Virus record (IMG/VR): IMGVR_UViG_3300022752_000036 | Span: 1-64,000 of that record | Source: a virus | Direction: 5' to 3' (one strand) | Length of the DNA: 64,000 bases | Shown: positions 63,798 through 64,000 of the stretch, one piece after another | Numbering within the stretch: position 1 is the first letter of the stretch | Layout: each line of letters starts with the position of its first letter | The notes under the pieces: generated by a model | The model's database searches: none | The model's input: only the letters and a program-made list of their open reading frames with translations | Told to the model about the DNA's origin: nothing | Translations under genes and position numbers: made by a program

Positions 63798-64000
63798 CTA
63801 GTAATAGACGTATAAATCGCCAGCTGCTGTACCCGTTGGTGGTGTTCCAGTTTGATTATAAAATATTTTATTTGTGTTAGCAGTATTTGTGCCATTTGAA
63901 TAAGCTGTTGCTACTCCTGCCGCACCTGTAGCGCCTGTAGCTCCTGTTGGGCCTGTTGCACCTGTAGCACCAACACCAGTTGGTCCAGTTGCTCCTGTTG
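63798..64000 (-). CDS. collagen-like fibre protein, C-terminal end (5' part beyond window)
   Basis: Read from the minus strand; stop TAG at 63800-63798. The part inside the window has about ten Gly-X-Y triplets (GAT, GPT, GAA types), then NGTNTANTNKIFYNQTGTPP and the C-terminal GDLYVYY. Gly-X-Y repeats form a collagen-like triple helix in phage fibres, and the end segment is a common trimer cap in such proteins. It is upstream of the FN3 protein in the same cluster. Confidence 0.8.
   Translation of the reverse strand, partial: TGATGPTGVGATGATGPTGATGATGAAGVATAYSNGTNTANTNKIFYNQTGTPPTGTAAGDLYVYY

Overview
The window is a stretch of a tailed double-stranded DNA phage (siphovirus-like) genome. 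It is AT-rich by eye and every gene I can support, including the five tRNAs, reads on the minus strand, so transcription runs from position 64000 toward position 1. The host is most likely an actinobacterium: there is a WhiB-type iron-sulfur regulator, an MSMEG_6728-type glycosylase, a 20S-proteasome-like Ntn hydrolase and several small proteins of kinds met in actinobacteriophages. About ten genes start 5-9 bases after a good -10 box, i.e. look leaderless, a common actinobacterial trait. The low GC suggests a low-GC host such as the freshwater acI lineage; that is inference. No integrase is visible.

Layout in transcription order. (1) 64000-59685: fibre/adhesin cluster (collagen-like, FN3/Ig-like and LamG-like proteins). 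(2) 59618-50432: head and neck: conserved pre-portal protein, portal, prohead protease with scaffold tail, HK97-type capsid, connectors, tail tube, and tail-assembly chaperones joined by a -1 frameshift. (3) 50424-35455: very long tape measure protein, distal tail proteins and an S74-chaperone fibre. (4) A regulated boundary at 35391-35451 (hairpin terminator plus palindrome over a promoter). (5) 35371-21929: replication and recombination: metallophosphoesterase, DnaB-like helicase, DnaG-like primase, SSB, DnaE polymerase, MazG, RecA, Cas4-like nuclease, RuvC-like resolvase, DUF1599-like protein. (6) 21897-19566: terminase small and large subunits, about 36 kb from the portal. (7) 19310-18608: five tRNAs with two small genes. 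(8) 18530-14350: Hsp20, a structured leader RNA, thermonuclease-like protein, GMP reductase/IMP dehydrogenase-like enzyme, FmdB zinc ribbon and a large secreted PA14 protein. (9) 14350-12891: lysis cassette. (10) 12888-1: accessory region of small zinc-ribbon proteins, WhiB, Ntn hydrolase, secreted subtilase, thioredoxin, a secreted Ala/Thr-rich coiled-coil protein, a three-member paralog family, an HTH-HNH endonuclease and, cut by the edge, an S-adenosylmethionine decarboxylase-like gene.

Most neighbours overlap by ATGA or TAATG, giving long translationally coupled operons. These are broken by a few hairpin terminators, each near a strong promoter. Two promoter types recur: TTGACA-like -35 plus TATAAT, and an extended -10 (TGnTATAAT) with no clear -35. 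The most novel-looking element is the GC-rich 5' leader at 18002-18097, which folds into two hairpins and a well-proportioned H-type pseudoknot ahead of the nuclease/GMP reductase operon.
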